A stretch of 64,000 nucleotides of DNA from Paenisporosarcina sp050269735 (GTDB lineage Bacteria > Bacillota > Bacilli > Bacillales_A > Planococcaceae), in NCBI RefSeq assembly GCF_050269735.1, contig NZ_JBNNIX010000002.1:124001-188000 (forward strand), read 5' to 3'. Of this stretch, positions 25,635-34,247 are shown piece after piece. The notes under the pieces were generated by a model, which did not search any database, was not told the origin of the DNA, and saw nothing but the letters and a program-made list of their open reading frames with translations. How positions within the stretch are numbered: position 1 is the stretch's first letter; each line of letters begins with the position of its first letter. The position numbers and the translations under genes are program-made.

Positions 25635-27074
25635 ATGGTTGTCGGTGAAATCAGTCAACAACGAAATCTCATCATTATTGGCGGAGGGCCAGGCGGATAC
25701 TCGGCTGCCATTCGTGGTGCCCAGCTTGGTCTTTCAGTCACATTAATTGAACAGGGTGAAATGGGCGGAGTGTGTCTGAATAAAGGATGTATTCCGTCCA
25801 AAATCTTTACCCACGCTGCGGCAAAAAGAGCAGATACTGCTCATTTGAACGAACTGGGAATTGAATCTGGCGGTATTACATTCAATTATCACAAGCTTTT
25901 AAGTTATAAAGACAAGACCATCAACGGGCTTAGAACCGGTGTGGAAAGTATTTGTAAGAATAATAAAATCGAAGTGATTCAGGGGAAAGCTACTTTCCTC
26001 GGAGCGGAAAAAATCGGCGTGGAAAATGGGCACCAGTTCGATATTTTTAAATTCGATCAGGCGATTATTGCAACCGGAAGTAGTCCGATTCTTCCTTCTT
26101 ATATTAAAGAAAAAGGCAACCGGATTCTCTTGTCACACGAAATATTTGAACTTGAAGAAATGCCTGAACATTTGGTGGTTTCAGGTCAGGACTATATTGC
26201 TCTGGAAGTTGCTTCTAGTTTCGCAGCACTCGGTGCCAAAGTAAGCATTCTCCTTGAAGACAAAGCGAGTTTTGATTTTGATGAGTCCATCCATAAAGAA
26301 ATGATGCGACTATTTAAACGCAGCAAAATAAATGTCTATAAAGAAGCTCAACTAATTTCCACTAATGAGAGTGAAAGTGATATCTCGATCACTTTTAAAA
26401 ACGATAAAAACGTCGAAGAGACAATTCAAGGAACCCACCTATTCGTAACTGGATTGCGTAAACCGAATGTAGATTCACTTGGCATCGGCCGCATTGGGCT
26501 TGCACAAACGAACGAAGGTTTTATCCATGTCGACGCCTATATGCGGACATCGAGTCCATCCATTTTTGCGATTGGTGACGTAACAGAAGGACCTTTGCTA
26601 GCGATCAAAGCCATAAAACAAGGAAAAGCTGCGGTTGAAGCGATTGCAGGGCATAAACCTGAAGTAGACATTACGTTTATGCCAGTTGTTGCACATACCA
26701 TCCCACCAGCCGTTTCAGTAGGTCTTACTGAACAAAATGCACTCGACTTTGGACTCAAGGTTCGAGTCAGTCAGTACCCTCTCGGTGGCAATGGGTATGC
26801 TTCCATTACCGGGAAAAAAGATGGCTTTATTAAAGTCATTTCCGATCCAGCAACTGAAATTATCAGTGGAATTCATATGATGGGCGAAGGGGCAATCGAA
26901 ATGTCTGGTTCTTTTGTTCAGTTGATGGAAATGGCCGCAAAAGAAGAGGATGTAAAATTCCCAATGTATGCACATCCAGGGTTAGGTGAGGGGCTGTTAG
27001 AAGCTGTGGAAGGATTGATCGGACAGGCCATCCATGCCCCGCCTGCCAAAAAGAAAGATTTATCCATCATCTGA
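25635..27074 (+). CDS. Dihydrolipoyl dehydrogenase (E3) with unusual NAD-binding loop
   Basis: A 479-residue flavoprotein. The FAD motif GGGPGGYSAAIRG (about 16-28) and the redox disulfide Cys47-Cys52 (GGVCLNKGCIPSK) are normal, as is the C-terminal His/Glu pair in AHPGLGEGLLE. The second dinucleotide motif is not: where E3 proteins have GGGYIGLE, this one has SGQDYIALE (183-191), losing two of the three glycines. The enzyme may have altered NAD affinity or preference, or represent a subgroup. It completes the four-gene complex and is followed by a transporter operon after 83 bases. Confidence 0.88.
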   Translation: MVVGEISQQRNLIIIGGGPGGYSAAIRGAQLGLSVTLIEQGEMGGVCLNKGCIPSKIFTHAAAKRADTAHLNELGIESGGITFNYHKLLSYKDKTINGLRTGVESICKNNKIEVIQGKATFLGAEKIGVENGHQFDIFKFDQAIIATGSSPILPSYIKEKGNRILLSHEIFELEEMPEHLVVSGQDYIALEVASSFAALGAKVSILLEDKASFDFDESIHKEMMRLFKRSKINVYKEAQLISTNESESDISITFKNDKNVEETIQGTHLFVTGLRKPNVDSLGIGRIGLAQTNEGFIHVDAYMRTSSPSIFAIGDVTEGPLLAIKAIKQGKAAVEAIAGHKPEVDITFMPVVAHTIPPAVSVGLTEQNALDFGLKVRVSQYPLGGNGYASITGKKDGFIKVISDPATEIISGIHMMGEGAIEMSGSFVQLMEMAAKEEDVKFPMYAHPGLGEGLLEAVEGLIGQAIHAPPAKKKDLSII

Positions 27075-27157
27075 TTCTAGATACAATTTTTCACAGTAGC
27101 ATTCGTTCCTTTGGTTTCAAGTTTGAAAATAAAACTAATCTTGTAGGGGGAATTGTA

Positions 27158-28138
27158 ATGAAGAGTGGATTGAAAAAAATGGGAGTCGTTCTTCTCAGTT
27201 CTGCATTGCTTTTAGGGGCATGTGGCGATGGAGAAAAGACGAATTCATCAGGTGAAGATAAGACATTTAAAATCGGTGTAACACAAATCGTAGAGCACCC
27301 TTCCTTAAACGCAGCTTATGATGGCTTTAAAAAAGCGTTGGAAGACGCAGGAATTGAAGCAGAGTATGATGTGCAAATTGCACAGGGTGATGCTAGTGCC
27401 AGCAAAACTATTGCAGCCAATCTTGTAAGTTCAAAAGTAGATTTAATTTTTGCAAATTCAACTCCAAGTGCACAGTCAGCTTTAAGTGAAACAACCGAAA
27501 TTCCGATTGTCTTCACGTCAGTAACAGATGCAGTAGGGGCTGAGCTTGTAGAATCAATGGAGAAACCTGGCGGCAATGTAACCGGTACAATCGATAGTCA
27601 TCCAGACGCAATTTCTAATACGATGAAATTCCTGAAAGAGGAATTAGGTGCCAAAAAAGTCGGAATGGTATTCAACGCTGGAGAACAAAACTCACGTTCC
27701 CAAGTGGATGCAGTTAAGGCCATGTTGAAAGATATGGATATGACGGTTGTAGAAGCATCGGTTGCAACGTCAGCAGATGTAAAACAAGCAACAGAATCTT
27801 TGATTGGCAAAGTTGACTCTTTATACATCATTACAGATAACACAGTGGTATCTGCTCTTGAATCTGTTGTGGCAGTAGCAAATGAAAATAAATTACCTAT
27901 GATGGTCGGTGAATTTGACTCTGTGAAACGTGGTGGTTTAGCTGCATACGGATTTGAATACTATGATATCGGTTACGAAGCTGGTCAAAAAGCCGTTAAG
28001 ATTCTTAAAGGTGAAAGTAAACCCGGCGATCTACCTGTAGATATTCCACAAAAATTAAAGTTCATCATGAACAAAGATACAGCATCTACAATCGGACTTG
28101 AGATAAAAGACGAGTGGAAAGCTGAATTCAGCAAATAA
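27158..28138 (+). CDS. TrpX-like substrate-binding lipoprotein of ABC importer
   Basis: A 326-residue lipoprotein; the lipobox is LLGAC with Cys22 as the lipidated residue. The rest is a two-lobed binding protein of the ABC_sub_bind family (opening FKIGVTQIVEHPSLNAAYDG, then PIVFTSVTDAVGAELV), the family of TrpX, associated with aromatic amino acid uptake in Firmicutes. The ribosome site is TAGGGGG. The three genes 27158-29978 form an importer operon directly behind the aromatic oxoacid dehydrogenase, which supports phenylalanine or tyrosine as substrate. Confidence 0.87.
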   Translation: MKSGLKKMGVVLLSSALLLGACGDGEKTNSSGEDKTFKIGVTQIVEHPSLNAAYDGFKKALEDAGIEAEYDVQIAQGDASASKTIAANLVSSKVDLIFANSTPSAQSALSETTEIPIVFTSVTDAVGAELVESMEKPGGNVTGTIDSHPDAISNTMKFLKEELGAKKVGMVFNAGEQNSRSQVDAVKAMLKDMDMTVVEASVATSADVKQATESLIGKVDSLYIITDNTVVSALESVVAVANENKLPMMVGEFDSVKRGGLAAYGFEYYDIGYEAGQKAVKILKGESKPGDLPVDIPQKLKFIMNKDTASTIGLEIKDEWKAEFSK

Positions 28139-28156
28139 ATCAGGAGGTGATTCTAC

Positions 28157-29203
28157 ATGTTTTTTGCAGTATTTGGCTCTGTAGAGCAAGGAATCATCTA
28201 TGCAATCATGGCACTTGGTGTATATATATCATTTCGTGTTTTGGATTTTCCGGATTTAACAGTTGACGGAAGCTTTGTAACTGGAGCTGCGGTTGCTGCC
28301 ACGATGATTATCTTAGGATATCATCCAATGGTGGCAACGGCGCTTGCCGTCATTATCGGTTTTCTTGCAGGTTGTGTGACGGGTCTTTTACATACGAAAG
28401 GGAAAATCAATGCACTACTATCCGGGATTTTGATGATGATTGCGTTGTATTCCATCAATCTTCGAATAATGGGACTGACCTCGGAGAATTCCATTGGTCG
28501 TCCGAATATTCCTTTACTGAATGCTGAATCAATTTTTACTCAATTCCTGTCTTTTTGGGGTTCTTTAGGAATCGATTCCGCAGTGAATAATTTCTTCAGC
28601 ATGCTGGGGGTACAGTATTTACCAGCTACTTGGGGCATTATGTTCCTAATGACGCTTATCGTTTTGTTTATTAAATTAGTGGTTGATTGGTTCTTGAAAA
28701 CTGAAGTTGGCTTGGCGATCAGAGCGACCGGAGATAATAAGAGAATGATTCGGAGCCTATCTGCCAATACGGACACGCTTATAGTTGTCGGGCTTGGTTT
28801 TTCCAATGCTTTGGTTGCATTCTCAGGTGCACTGATTGCTCAATACGGGAAGTTTGCCGATATTGGGTTGGGAATCGGAATGATTATTATCGGACTGGCT
28901 TCGGTCATTATCGGAGAAGCGATATTCGGGACAAAAACTATTGTTCGCACAACATTTGCTGTTATTGCAGGAGCCATCATATACCGGATTGTACTTGGTA
29001 TGGCACTGAGAGTGGACTTCCTTGATACAGGAGATATGAAATTGATTACAGCAGTTATTGTTATTTGTGCTTTGATTCTCCCTCAATACATTGAAAAGCG
29101 GAGAGAGAGAAGTAGAAAAGCCAAACGTCATGCGGAACGTTTAGTACAGTATCATTCGCTTTCAAAAGGAGGAGCTACCGTTGCTGAAACTCGTCCAGAT
29201 TAA
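28157..29203 (+). CDS. ABC importer permease (TrpY-like)
   Basis: A 348-residue inner-membrane permease with around eight or nine hydrophobic segments, in the same family as permeases of branched-chain and TrpXYZ-type systems (VLDFPDLTVDGSFVTGAAV near residues 30-48 is characteristic). It starts with ATG after CAGGAGGTGA, and its 3' end overlaps the start of the ATPase gene by 23 bases. Confidence 0.87.
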   Translation: MFFAVFGSVEQGIIYAIMALGVYISFRVLDFPDLTVDGSFVTGAAVAATMIILGYHPMVATALAVIIGFLAGCVTGLLHTKGKINALLSGILMMIALYSINLRIMGLTSENSIGRPNIPLLNAESIFTQFLSFWGSLGIDSAVNNFFSMLGVQYLPATWGIMFLMTLIVLFIKLVVDWFLKTEVGLAIRATGDNKRMIRSLSANTDTLIVVGLGFSNALVAFSGALIAQYGKFADIGLGIGMIIIGLASVIIGEAIFGTKTIVRTTFAVIAGAIIYRIVLGMALRVDFLDTGDMKLITAVIVICALILPQYIEKRRERSRKAKRHAERLVQYHSLSKGGATVAETRPD

Positions 29204-29978
29204 CAAATTGTTCAATGAAGCCACACCTGATGAAAAAATCGCTTTGGATCAAATTAATCTTCATTTAAATCCAGGTGATTTCATGACAGTGATTGGAAGT
29301 AATGGTGCAGGAAAATCAACGATGTTGAATATGATTTCAGGCGCGCTGTCCCCTGATTTTGGTGAGATTGAAATCGCCAACAATAATGTTACAAAATTAC
29401 CCGAATATAAACGTTCCCAGATGATTGGTCGGGTATTTCAAGATCCGATGGCTGGTACAGCCCCTTCGATGACCATCGAGGAGAATCTGGCTATGGCCTA
29501 TTCACGCAATAAGAAACGTGTATTAAGAATTGGTGTAGACAGAAAACGCAGGGAGTTATTCCGAGCATCTCTTGAAACACTACATTTAAACCTCGAAAAC
29601 CGATTGAATGCGAAAGTGGGTTTGCTTTCCGGTGGTGAAAGGCAGGCTCTTTCTCTTTTGATGGCAACCTTTACACAACCATCGATTCTGCTTCTGGATG
29701 AACATACAGCTGCACTGGATCCATCCCGTGCGGAACTGATTACCAAATTAACAAAACAGCTGATTGAAAAAGATCAGCTCACCACGTTGATGATTACGCA
29801 TAATATGCAGCAAGCATTGGATTTAGGAAACAGGCTGATCATGATGGACAAAGGACAAATCATCTTAGAATTTAATGCGGAAGAGAAAAAGAAATTGACC
29901 ATACCGAAACTCATGGATGAATTCCAGCGAATTCGTGGCGAAAAACTAAACAGCGATAAAGCTTTATTGTCTGTTTAA
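29181..29978 (+). CDS. ABC importer ATPase (TrpZ-like)
   Basis: A 265-residue ATPase with Walker A GSNGAGKST, signature LSGGERQAL and Walker B ILLLDEH (a histidine follows the catalytic glutamate, as is common in this subfamily). It begins at TTG with a perfect AAAGGAGGAG upstream, inside the permease gene. With the binding protein and permease it makes a complete importer. Confidence 0.88.
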   Translation: MLKLVQINKLFNEATPDEKIALDQINLHLNPGDFMTVIGSNGAGKSTMLNMISGALSPDFGEIEIANNNVTKLPEYKRSQMIGRVFQDPMAGTAPSMTIEENLAMAYSRNKKRVLRIGVDRKRRELFRASLETLHLNLENRLNAKVGLLSGGERQALSLLMATFTQPSILLLDEHTAALDPSRAELITKLTKQLIEKDQLTTLMITHNMQQALDLGNRLIMMDKGQIILEFNAEEKKKLTIPKLMDEFQRIRGEKLNSDKALLSV

Positions 29979-30033
29979 TTATTAGTTTTCTCGAAGAATC
30001 ATATTTTACTAATATTCAATTTATAAATCTTAT

Positions 30034-30068
30034 AGTTATTGAACCGATCGATAAAAAGTTTAATAACT
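30034..30068 (+). promoter_or_regulatory. Candidate operator in front of the hpa cluster
   Basis: AGTTATTGAAC (30034-30044) and GTTTAATAACT (30058-30068) form an inverted repeat with 10 of 11 pairs matching, centred 33 bases before the hpaG1 start. It does not resemble the repeats in front of paaA or the first dehydrogenase gene, suggesting a separate regulator. Confidence 0.45.
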
Positions 30069-30083
30069 TAAGGAGTGGTATGA

Positions 30084-30875
30084 ATGATGAATGCAAAATT
30101 CAAACGAACAGATTCAAGGGAATTTATTTCTACAGTTGTAAGTACAGAAACAAACTCAATCAAACTTGAAGACAATGAGATAAATATAAGCGATATTCCG
30201 TTGGACAATCCAGTAACCGGAACGGTATACGGCACATTATTAAACTTTCATGGTGCCCTTGAGCGTTTAGGTGATTCTGTCAATGACAAACCCTATCTAG
30301 CGCCACCAGTTGCACCTGTTCTCTATATTAAACCTGCAAATACATTCAATCGATACGGGGCCGGCATACCGGTTCCAGAAAACGAATCACATCTTGAAAT
30401 GGGGGCGGCACTCGGGATTGTCATCGGCAAGACCGCGGTGGGGTTAACGCAAGAAACAGCCATGGATTATGTAGCAGGTTATTCGATTGTTAATGATGTG
30501 AGCGTTCCGCATGCAACCTTTTTCCGACCAGCAGTGCAACATAAATGCCGCGATGGATTTTGTCCAATCGGCCCGTGGATTATTGATCGGGATGAGTTGA
30601 AAAATCCGGATGATGTAACCATCCGCGTATACATCAATGATGAGTTGAAACAGGAAAATTCAACAAACAACCTAATCCGACCGGTTGCCCGTCTACTTGT
30701 GGATGTGACTGAATTCATGACACTAAGTCCAGGCGATGTCTTGCTCGTAGGGGTACCAGAAGATGCACCACTTGCAACAACCGGAGATAAAGTCCGGATT
30801 GAGATAGAGGGCGTCGGCAGTCTGGAAAATGTACTCGTTGACGAAAAATCTTTCAGCCGGGGGTGGACGCAATGA
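30084..30875 (+). CDS. hpaG1: HpaG1, fumarylacetoacetase-fold decarboxylase/isomerase subunit
   Basis: A 263-residue protein that matches the N-terminal half of the Escherichia coli HpaG bifunctional enzyme (segments APPVAPVLYIKPANT, MGAALGIVIGKTA and CRDGFCPIGPW). HpaG decarboxylates and isomerises the ring-cleavage product of homoprotocatechuate. In this organism the two halves are separate genes. Its stop overlaps the HpaG2 start (ATGA), keeping the two coupled. Confidence 0.9.
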   Translation: MMNAKFKRTDSREFISTVVSTETNSIKLEDNEINISDIPLDNPVTGTVYGTLLNFHGALERLGDSVNDKPYLAPPVAPVLYIKPANTFNRYGAGIPVPENESHLEMGAALGIVIGKTAVGLTQETAMDYVAGYSIVNDVSVPHATFFRPAVQHKCRDGFCPIGPWIIDRDELKNPDDVTIRVYINDELKQENSTNNLIRPVARLLVDVTEFMTLSPGDVLLVGVPEDAPLATTGDKVRIEIEGVGSLENVLVDEKSFSRGWTQ

Positions 30876-31630
30876 GAAAAGCGCGGATATCCTTTGGAGG
30901 CGCCATTCATGAAGCTATTGAATGGGAAGGCCGACTGAAGTTGGATGATGGACGGATTGTTGAAGAACGTGAAGTGGAGTGGTTAACGCCAATCATTCCG
31001 CGGACGGTATTTGCTTTGGGGCTTAACTACGCTGATCATGCAGCAGAACTGGCATTTGATGCACCAACGGAACCACTTGTTTTCCTGAAAGGTCCAAATA
31101 CATTAATTGGTCATCATGGGTTTACTCGTCGCCCGGGTGACGTCACGTACATGCATTATGAATGCGAATTGGCCGTCATTATCGGCAAGAGAGCTCGACA
31201 TGTAAAAAAAGAAGAGGCTTACCAATATGTAAAAGGCTATAGTGTCGCGAACGACTATGCCATCCGGGATTATCTCGAAAACTACTACCGCCCTAATTTG
31301 CGTGTCAAAAACCGTGATACGTGTACACCATTTGGTCCATGGCTCGTCGATGCGAACGAAGTAGCTAATCCGATGAATCTGAAGTTAACAACACATGTCA
31401 ATGACAAGCTCGTACAAGAAGGAACGACAGCAGATATGATCTTTGATATCCCGACGCTGATCGAATATTTTAGCAGCTTTATGACATTGAGTGAAAATGA
31501 TGTCATTCTAACAGGTACACCAAAAGGATCCGTCGATACAGCTGTAGGTGATGTAGTCGTGACGGAAATTGAGGGAGTCGGTCGGCTCGTTAATACCATT
31601 ATCGGAGATGAGTCCTTTCTGAACCGGTAA
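30872..31630 (+). CDS. hpaG2: HpaG2, fumarylacetoacetase-fold decarboxylase/isomerase subunit
   Basis: A 252-residue protein matching the C-terminal half of HpaG, with the metal-binding MHYECELAVIIGKRAR and the TPKGSVDTAVGD segments typical of the fold. The open frame reaches back to GTG 30863, but ATG 30872 overlaps the hpaG1 stop by four bases with GGGGGTGG upstream. Together with HpaG1 it should convert 5-carboxymethyl-2-hydroxymuconate-derived intermediates to 2-oxohept-enedioate. Confidence 0.9.
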   Translation: MRKARISFGGAIHEAIEWEGRLKLDDGRIVEEREVEWLTPIIPRTVFALGLNYADHAAELAFDAPTEPLVFLKGPNTLIGHHGFTRRPGDVTYMHYECELAVIIGKRARHVKKEEAYQYVKGYSVANDYAIRDYLENYYRPNLRVKNRDTCTPFGPWLVDANEVANPMNLKLTTHVNDKLVQEGTTADMIFDIPTLIEYFSSFMTLSENDVILTGTPKGSVDTAVGDVVVTEIEGVGRLVNTIIGDESFLNR

Positions 31631-31651
31631 CTTGGACAGGAGGAAATCTAC

Positions 31652-32041
31652 TTGCCGCATTTTACAGTAGAGTATACAGACAACATAAAAAATGAAATGA
31701 ATATCGACAAGCTCTTCGAGGAAGTCCATAAAGTATTGATCGCCAGGGGCTCGGTTTTCCCAATAGGGGGAATTCGCTCTAGAGCGATTCAATTAACAGA
31801 GTACAGGATTGCGGACGGGGCAGAAGACGATGCATTTGTCCATGCTGTGCTAAAAATAGGGGCAGGACGGTCGGCAGAAATCAAAAAAGAAGCTTGTGAT
31901 GCGCTGTTTGACGTGTTAAAGAATCATTTTTCAGAACTCATGTCCAACCGCTACCTGGCATTGTCAATGGAACTAATGGAGTTTAGTGAAGCTGGCACAT
32001 ATAAGCAAAACAATATCCACTCACGATTTAAAAAGAATTAA
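31652..32041 (+). CDS. hpaF: 5-carboxymethyl-2-hydroxymuconate isomerase HpaF
   Basis: A 129-residue tautomerase-fold isomerase. The sequence begins M-P-H-F-T-V-E-Y; proline 2 becomes the N-terminal catalytic base after removal of methionine. It starts with TTG after CAGGAGGAAA. It acts between HpaE and HpaG on the ring-cleavage product. A 149-base gap separates it from hpaB. Confidence 0.88.
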   Translation: MPHFTVEYTDNIKNEMNIDKLFEEVHKVLIARGSVFPIGGIRSRAIQLTEYRIADGAEDDAFVHAVLKIGAGRSAEIKKEACDALFDVLKNHFSELMSNRYLALSMELMEFSEAGTYKQNNIHSRFKKN

Positions 32042-32190
32042 ATCGGTTTATGTAGAGGGAACTTTCCACTTGATCGTTTTGTGGTTAACTATTGTGAGTC
32101 CTTGCGTTATTTTAATTCTGAAAATTTAGAACCTTTGGTACTTTTCGATGGATAATACATGAAAGAACTTGAAATATAGGAGGGAATTAC

Positions 32191-33672
32191 ATGGGGGCAC
32201 GTACAGGAAAAGAATATATCGACGGCATTAAAAAACGGAATTCGGAAGTATGGATTCACGGGGAGAAAGTAGAAGACGTAACAACGCACCCTGCCTTTAA
32301 GAATGTAGTGGAAAGCGTTGCGGGTCTGTATGATCTGCAACATGAAAAGCCAGAGAAAATGCTCTATACTTCACCAACCTCAGGCAAGAAAGTGGGACTC
32401 TCCTTCATTGCTCCGAAAACAAAAGAAGATTTAATTAAAAGACGTGAAATGCACTCGGAATGGGCTGGTTTTTCCGGCGGTATGATGGGTCGTTCTCCCG
32501 ACTATTTAAATACGAGCATTATGGCTTTTGGTACTGCCAGTGAATTTTTCGCACAAGAAGGAGGCAGTAAACAATTTGCCAAAAATGCCAGAGACTATTA
32601 TGAATACGCTCGTGAAAATGATATCAGTTTGACACATACATTAATCCATCCACAAGTGAACCGATCGACGTTGACCCAATCGGACCAAAAAGACCCTACC
32701 CTCTCTGCCCGTATCACGAAAAAGACGCCAGACGGAATTATTGTGAACGGATGCCGTCTGTTAGCTACTTTAGGCGGGATCACGGATGAGCTTGTCGTTT
32801 TCCCTTCTACGATTAACCGAACACCAGGAACAACGGACGATCCATATGCATTCGCCTTTGCCATTCCAAATAATACAGCGGGACTTAAATTCTTATCCCG
32901 TGAATCTTTCGATTATGGTAAGAGCAAATGGGATCACCCACTTGGTGCCCGATTTGACGAAAGTGATGCCATCATCTCTTTTGAAGATGTTTTTGTCCCA
33001 TGGGAAAGAGTATTCGTAAGCGAAAACACAAATATTTGTAATCGCACGTATACAGAAACGAATGCGGTCATACATATGACGCATCAAGTCATCGCCAAGA
33101 ACACAGTAAAAACAGAGTTCATTCTCGGTGTGGTCGTCAATATGATGGAAGCAATCGGAATCGACCAATTCATGCACGTAAAAGAAAAGGCGAGCGAAAT
33201 CATGGTCATTCTCGAAGTGATGCGTTCTCATCTTTACCGTGCTGAACATAATGCCAAGATTGACCAATATGGCAATATGACACCAGACTTCGAACCGTTG
33301 AACGCGGCGCGAAACTGGTACCCGAAAATGTATCAGCGTATGAATGAAATCATCAAAATTTTAGGCGCATCTGGTCTGATGGCATTGCCGACGGAAGCAG
33401 ACTTCAGCAACACGGATGTCGGTACGTTAGTACATCGATACACTCAAGGAGCCAACATTAACGGTGAGGAAAAAGTTCAACTATTCCGTTTGGCCTGGGA
33501 TATTTCAATCAGTGCATTCGGTAACCGTCAAGCCCTTTATGAATACTATTTCTTCGGAGATCCAGTACGTATGTCCAATGCTTATTACGATCAATTCGAT
33601 AAACAACCATATAAAAACATGGTGAACGACTTCCTGAACCGCGCGAAAAAAGAAGCGGGCATTTTAACCTGA
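32191..33672 (+). CDS. hpaB: 4-hydroxyphenylacetate 3-monooxygenase, oxygenase component HpaB
   Basis: A 493-residue FADH2-dependent hydroxylase that converts 4-hydroxyphenylacetate to 3,4-dihydroxyphenylacetate. Functional residues known in HpaB are present: Arg101 and Tyr105 in GRSPDY and His149 in SLTHTLIH. It is followed after 45 bases by its reductase gene hpaC, unlike the orphan copy at 14153-15610. The ribosome site is ATAGGAGGG. The free-acid substrate means an upstream thioesterase is needed if 4-hydroxyphenylacetyl-CoA is the precursor. Confidence 0.95.
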   Translation: MGARTGKEYIDGIKKRNSEVWIHGEKVEDVTTHPAFKNVVESVAGLYDLQHEKPEKMLYTSPTSGKKVGLSFIAPKTKEDLIKRREMHSEWAGFSGGMMGRSPDYLNTSIMAFGTASEFFAQEGGSKQFAKNARDYYEYARENDISLTHTLIHPQVNRSTLTQSDQKDPTLSARITKKTPDGIIVNGCRLLATLGGITDELVVFPSTINRTPGTTDDPYAFAFAIPNNTAGLKFLSRESFDYGKSKWDHPLGARFDESDAIISFEDVFVPWERVFVSENTNICNRTYTETNAVIHMTHQVIAKNTVKTEFILGVVVNMMEAIGIDQFMHVKEKASEIMVILEVMRSHLYRAEHNAKIDQYGNMTPDFEPLNAARNWYPKMYQRMNEIIKILGASGLMALPTEADFSNTDVGTLVHRYTQGANINGEEKVQLFRLAWDISISAFGNRQALYEYYFFGDPVRMSNAYYDQFDKQPYKNMVNDFLNRAKKEAGILT

Positions 33673-33717
33673 TCAAGTAATAAATACTCGAAAAGTTAGT
33701 GGAAGGGAGATTGGAAT

Positions 33718-34209
33718 ATGCACAACGGAGAACATGAAGTGGATGATCGACTGTTTCGCAATGCGATGGGCAGTTTCGCTACGGGGGTAACAGTCATCAC
33801 AACCGAAGTTTCTGGAGAAGTCCACGGCATGACCGCAAACGCGTTTATGTCGATATCTTTAAACCCGAAGCTTATTGCTGTCAGCATTGGAGAACGCGCT
33901 AGAATGCTGCAACACATAAAAGAAGCAAAACAATTCGCTGTTAATATCCTGACGTCCAATCAAGTAAATGAATCAAAACAATTTTCAGGTCAGCTTAATC
34001 TAGAGGAAGAAATAACGTTCTCTTCTTTTAAAGGAGTTCCTATTCTGCCAAATTCACTAGCGGTTGTAACGTGTCAACTGCATAGCGAATATGTAGCAGG
34101 TGATCATACGATTTTTATCGGGCAAGTTACGGGCGTCAAACTGGAACAACATGACCCGTTACTTTACAGCCAAGGTAAATACCGTGAACTGAAAGAACTT
34201 CAGGACTAA
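33718..34209 (+). CDS. hpaC: Flavin reductase HpaC
   Basis: A 163-residue flavin reductase of the FMN-binding split-barrel type. The opening FRNAMGSFATGVTVITT and GMTANAFMSISLNPKLIAVSI are diagnostic. It supplies reduced flavin to HpaB by diffusion. The ribosome site is GGAGATTGGA. It is the only reductase of this kind in the window, so it may also serve the orphan HpaB copy. Confidence 0.93.
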   Translation: MHNGEHEVDDRLFRNAMGSFATGVTVITTEVSGEVHGMTANAFMSISLNPKLIAVSIGERARMLQHIKEAKQFAVNILTSNQVNESKQFSGQLNLEEEITFSSFKGVPILPNSLAVVTCQLHSEYVAGDHTIFIGQVTGVKLEQHDPLLYSQGKYRELKELQD

Positions 34210-34247
34210 CATTCACTAACTTTAATCCCTTAAAGGAGTAGATAACA

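Noticed and set aside
30084..31630. HpaG1/HpaG2 as a frameshifted single gene
   Set aside because: Each half has its own start and ribosome site with a clean ATGA overlap, the normal split form, so no frameshift needs to be invoked.
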